The position numbers and the translations under genes were made by a program. A DNA stretch of 64,000 nucleotides from Glandiceps talaboti (Eukaryota; Hemichordata; Enteropneusta; Spengelidae): the NCBI RefSeq assembly GCF_964340395.1, contig NC_135556.1, positions 17,325,642-17,389,641 on the forward strand. Direction: 5' to 3'. This document shows, piece after piece, positions 63,794 through 64,000 of this stretch; position 1 is the first letter of the stretch, and each line of letters starts with the position of its first letter. The notes beneath the pieces were generated by a model. The model worked only from the letters and a program-made list of their open reading frames with translations, had not been told where the DNA came from and did not search any database.

Positions 63794-64000
63794 AACTACG
63801 CAAACGAAGACATTGACTAATATGATGACGCTCTATTGAGTTGCTCCATGCTGCAAAGATCGATACTTATACGTGCATTCAATTCTTGTACAATCCACAG
63901 ATGTGGTGTTATTGATTCTACCAATACCCCCTACCGTTCTGTATAAACTTGTAAATATCACAAACTATCACCTCTTCTGCGTATCTTCAGTGTTCAAATT

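Overview
The window reads as animal (metazoan) genomic DNA. Coding exons are short, separated by GT-AG introns, and AT-rich non-coding sequence full of microsatellites and transposon debris makes up most of it. Only two host genes can be supported well, both on the plus strand. The 3' part of a KLHL1/4/5-type kelch gene lies at 3244-6164. A complete five-exon gene for a four-helix CD20/MS4A-like membrane protein lies at 15282-22456. The retroelements (an L2-like LINE with a TTGA-repeat tail, a Penelope-like element, a tRNA-type SINE head) and the CD20-like gene fit a marine invertebrate, perhaps a deuterostome, but the sequence does not settle the phylum.

Layout. 1-3243: kelch gene intron with a minisatellite, a MITE and a threefold tandem duplication of the next exon's splice-acceptor region. 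3244-6164: kelch exons. 6165-13430: 3' flank with a second copy of the MITE and a TIR-bounded array of 94-bp repeats. 13430-22720: CD20-like gene with a candidate promoter, 5' UTR exons, a possible alternative exon and several small transposons in its introns. 22720-34120: gene-poor DNA with long TA and GA tracts, a hammerhead-ribozyme-bearing Penelope-type 3' end (25197), a CACTCTAAAG-ended element and a Harbinger-type MITE. 34121-43400: retroelement cluster, with a truncated L2-like copy, another LINE split by a hAT-like insertion, and an L2-like LINE with an intact 1049-codon ORF lying between two GA microsatellites. 43400-64000: no convincing host gene; fold-back elements, a decayed LINE, a second hAT-like copy, a 5'-truncated Penelope-like element (61289-62476) followed by a second hammerhead motif, and a 181-bp perfectly alternating purine-pyrimidine tract.

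The kelch protein is expected to be a Cullin-3 adaptor or actin-associated kelch protein. The CD20-like protein has a cytoplasmic tail with PPPY and LPPY motifs that suggest WW-domain (NEDD4-type) partners. Nothing links the two genes functionally. The most interesting items are the two hammerhead motifs tied to Penelope-type 3' ends beside TA tracts, the pseudo-acceptor array before the kelch exon, and a possible pair of mutually exclusive exons in the CD20-like gene. No wholly new multi-gene system was found.
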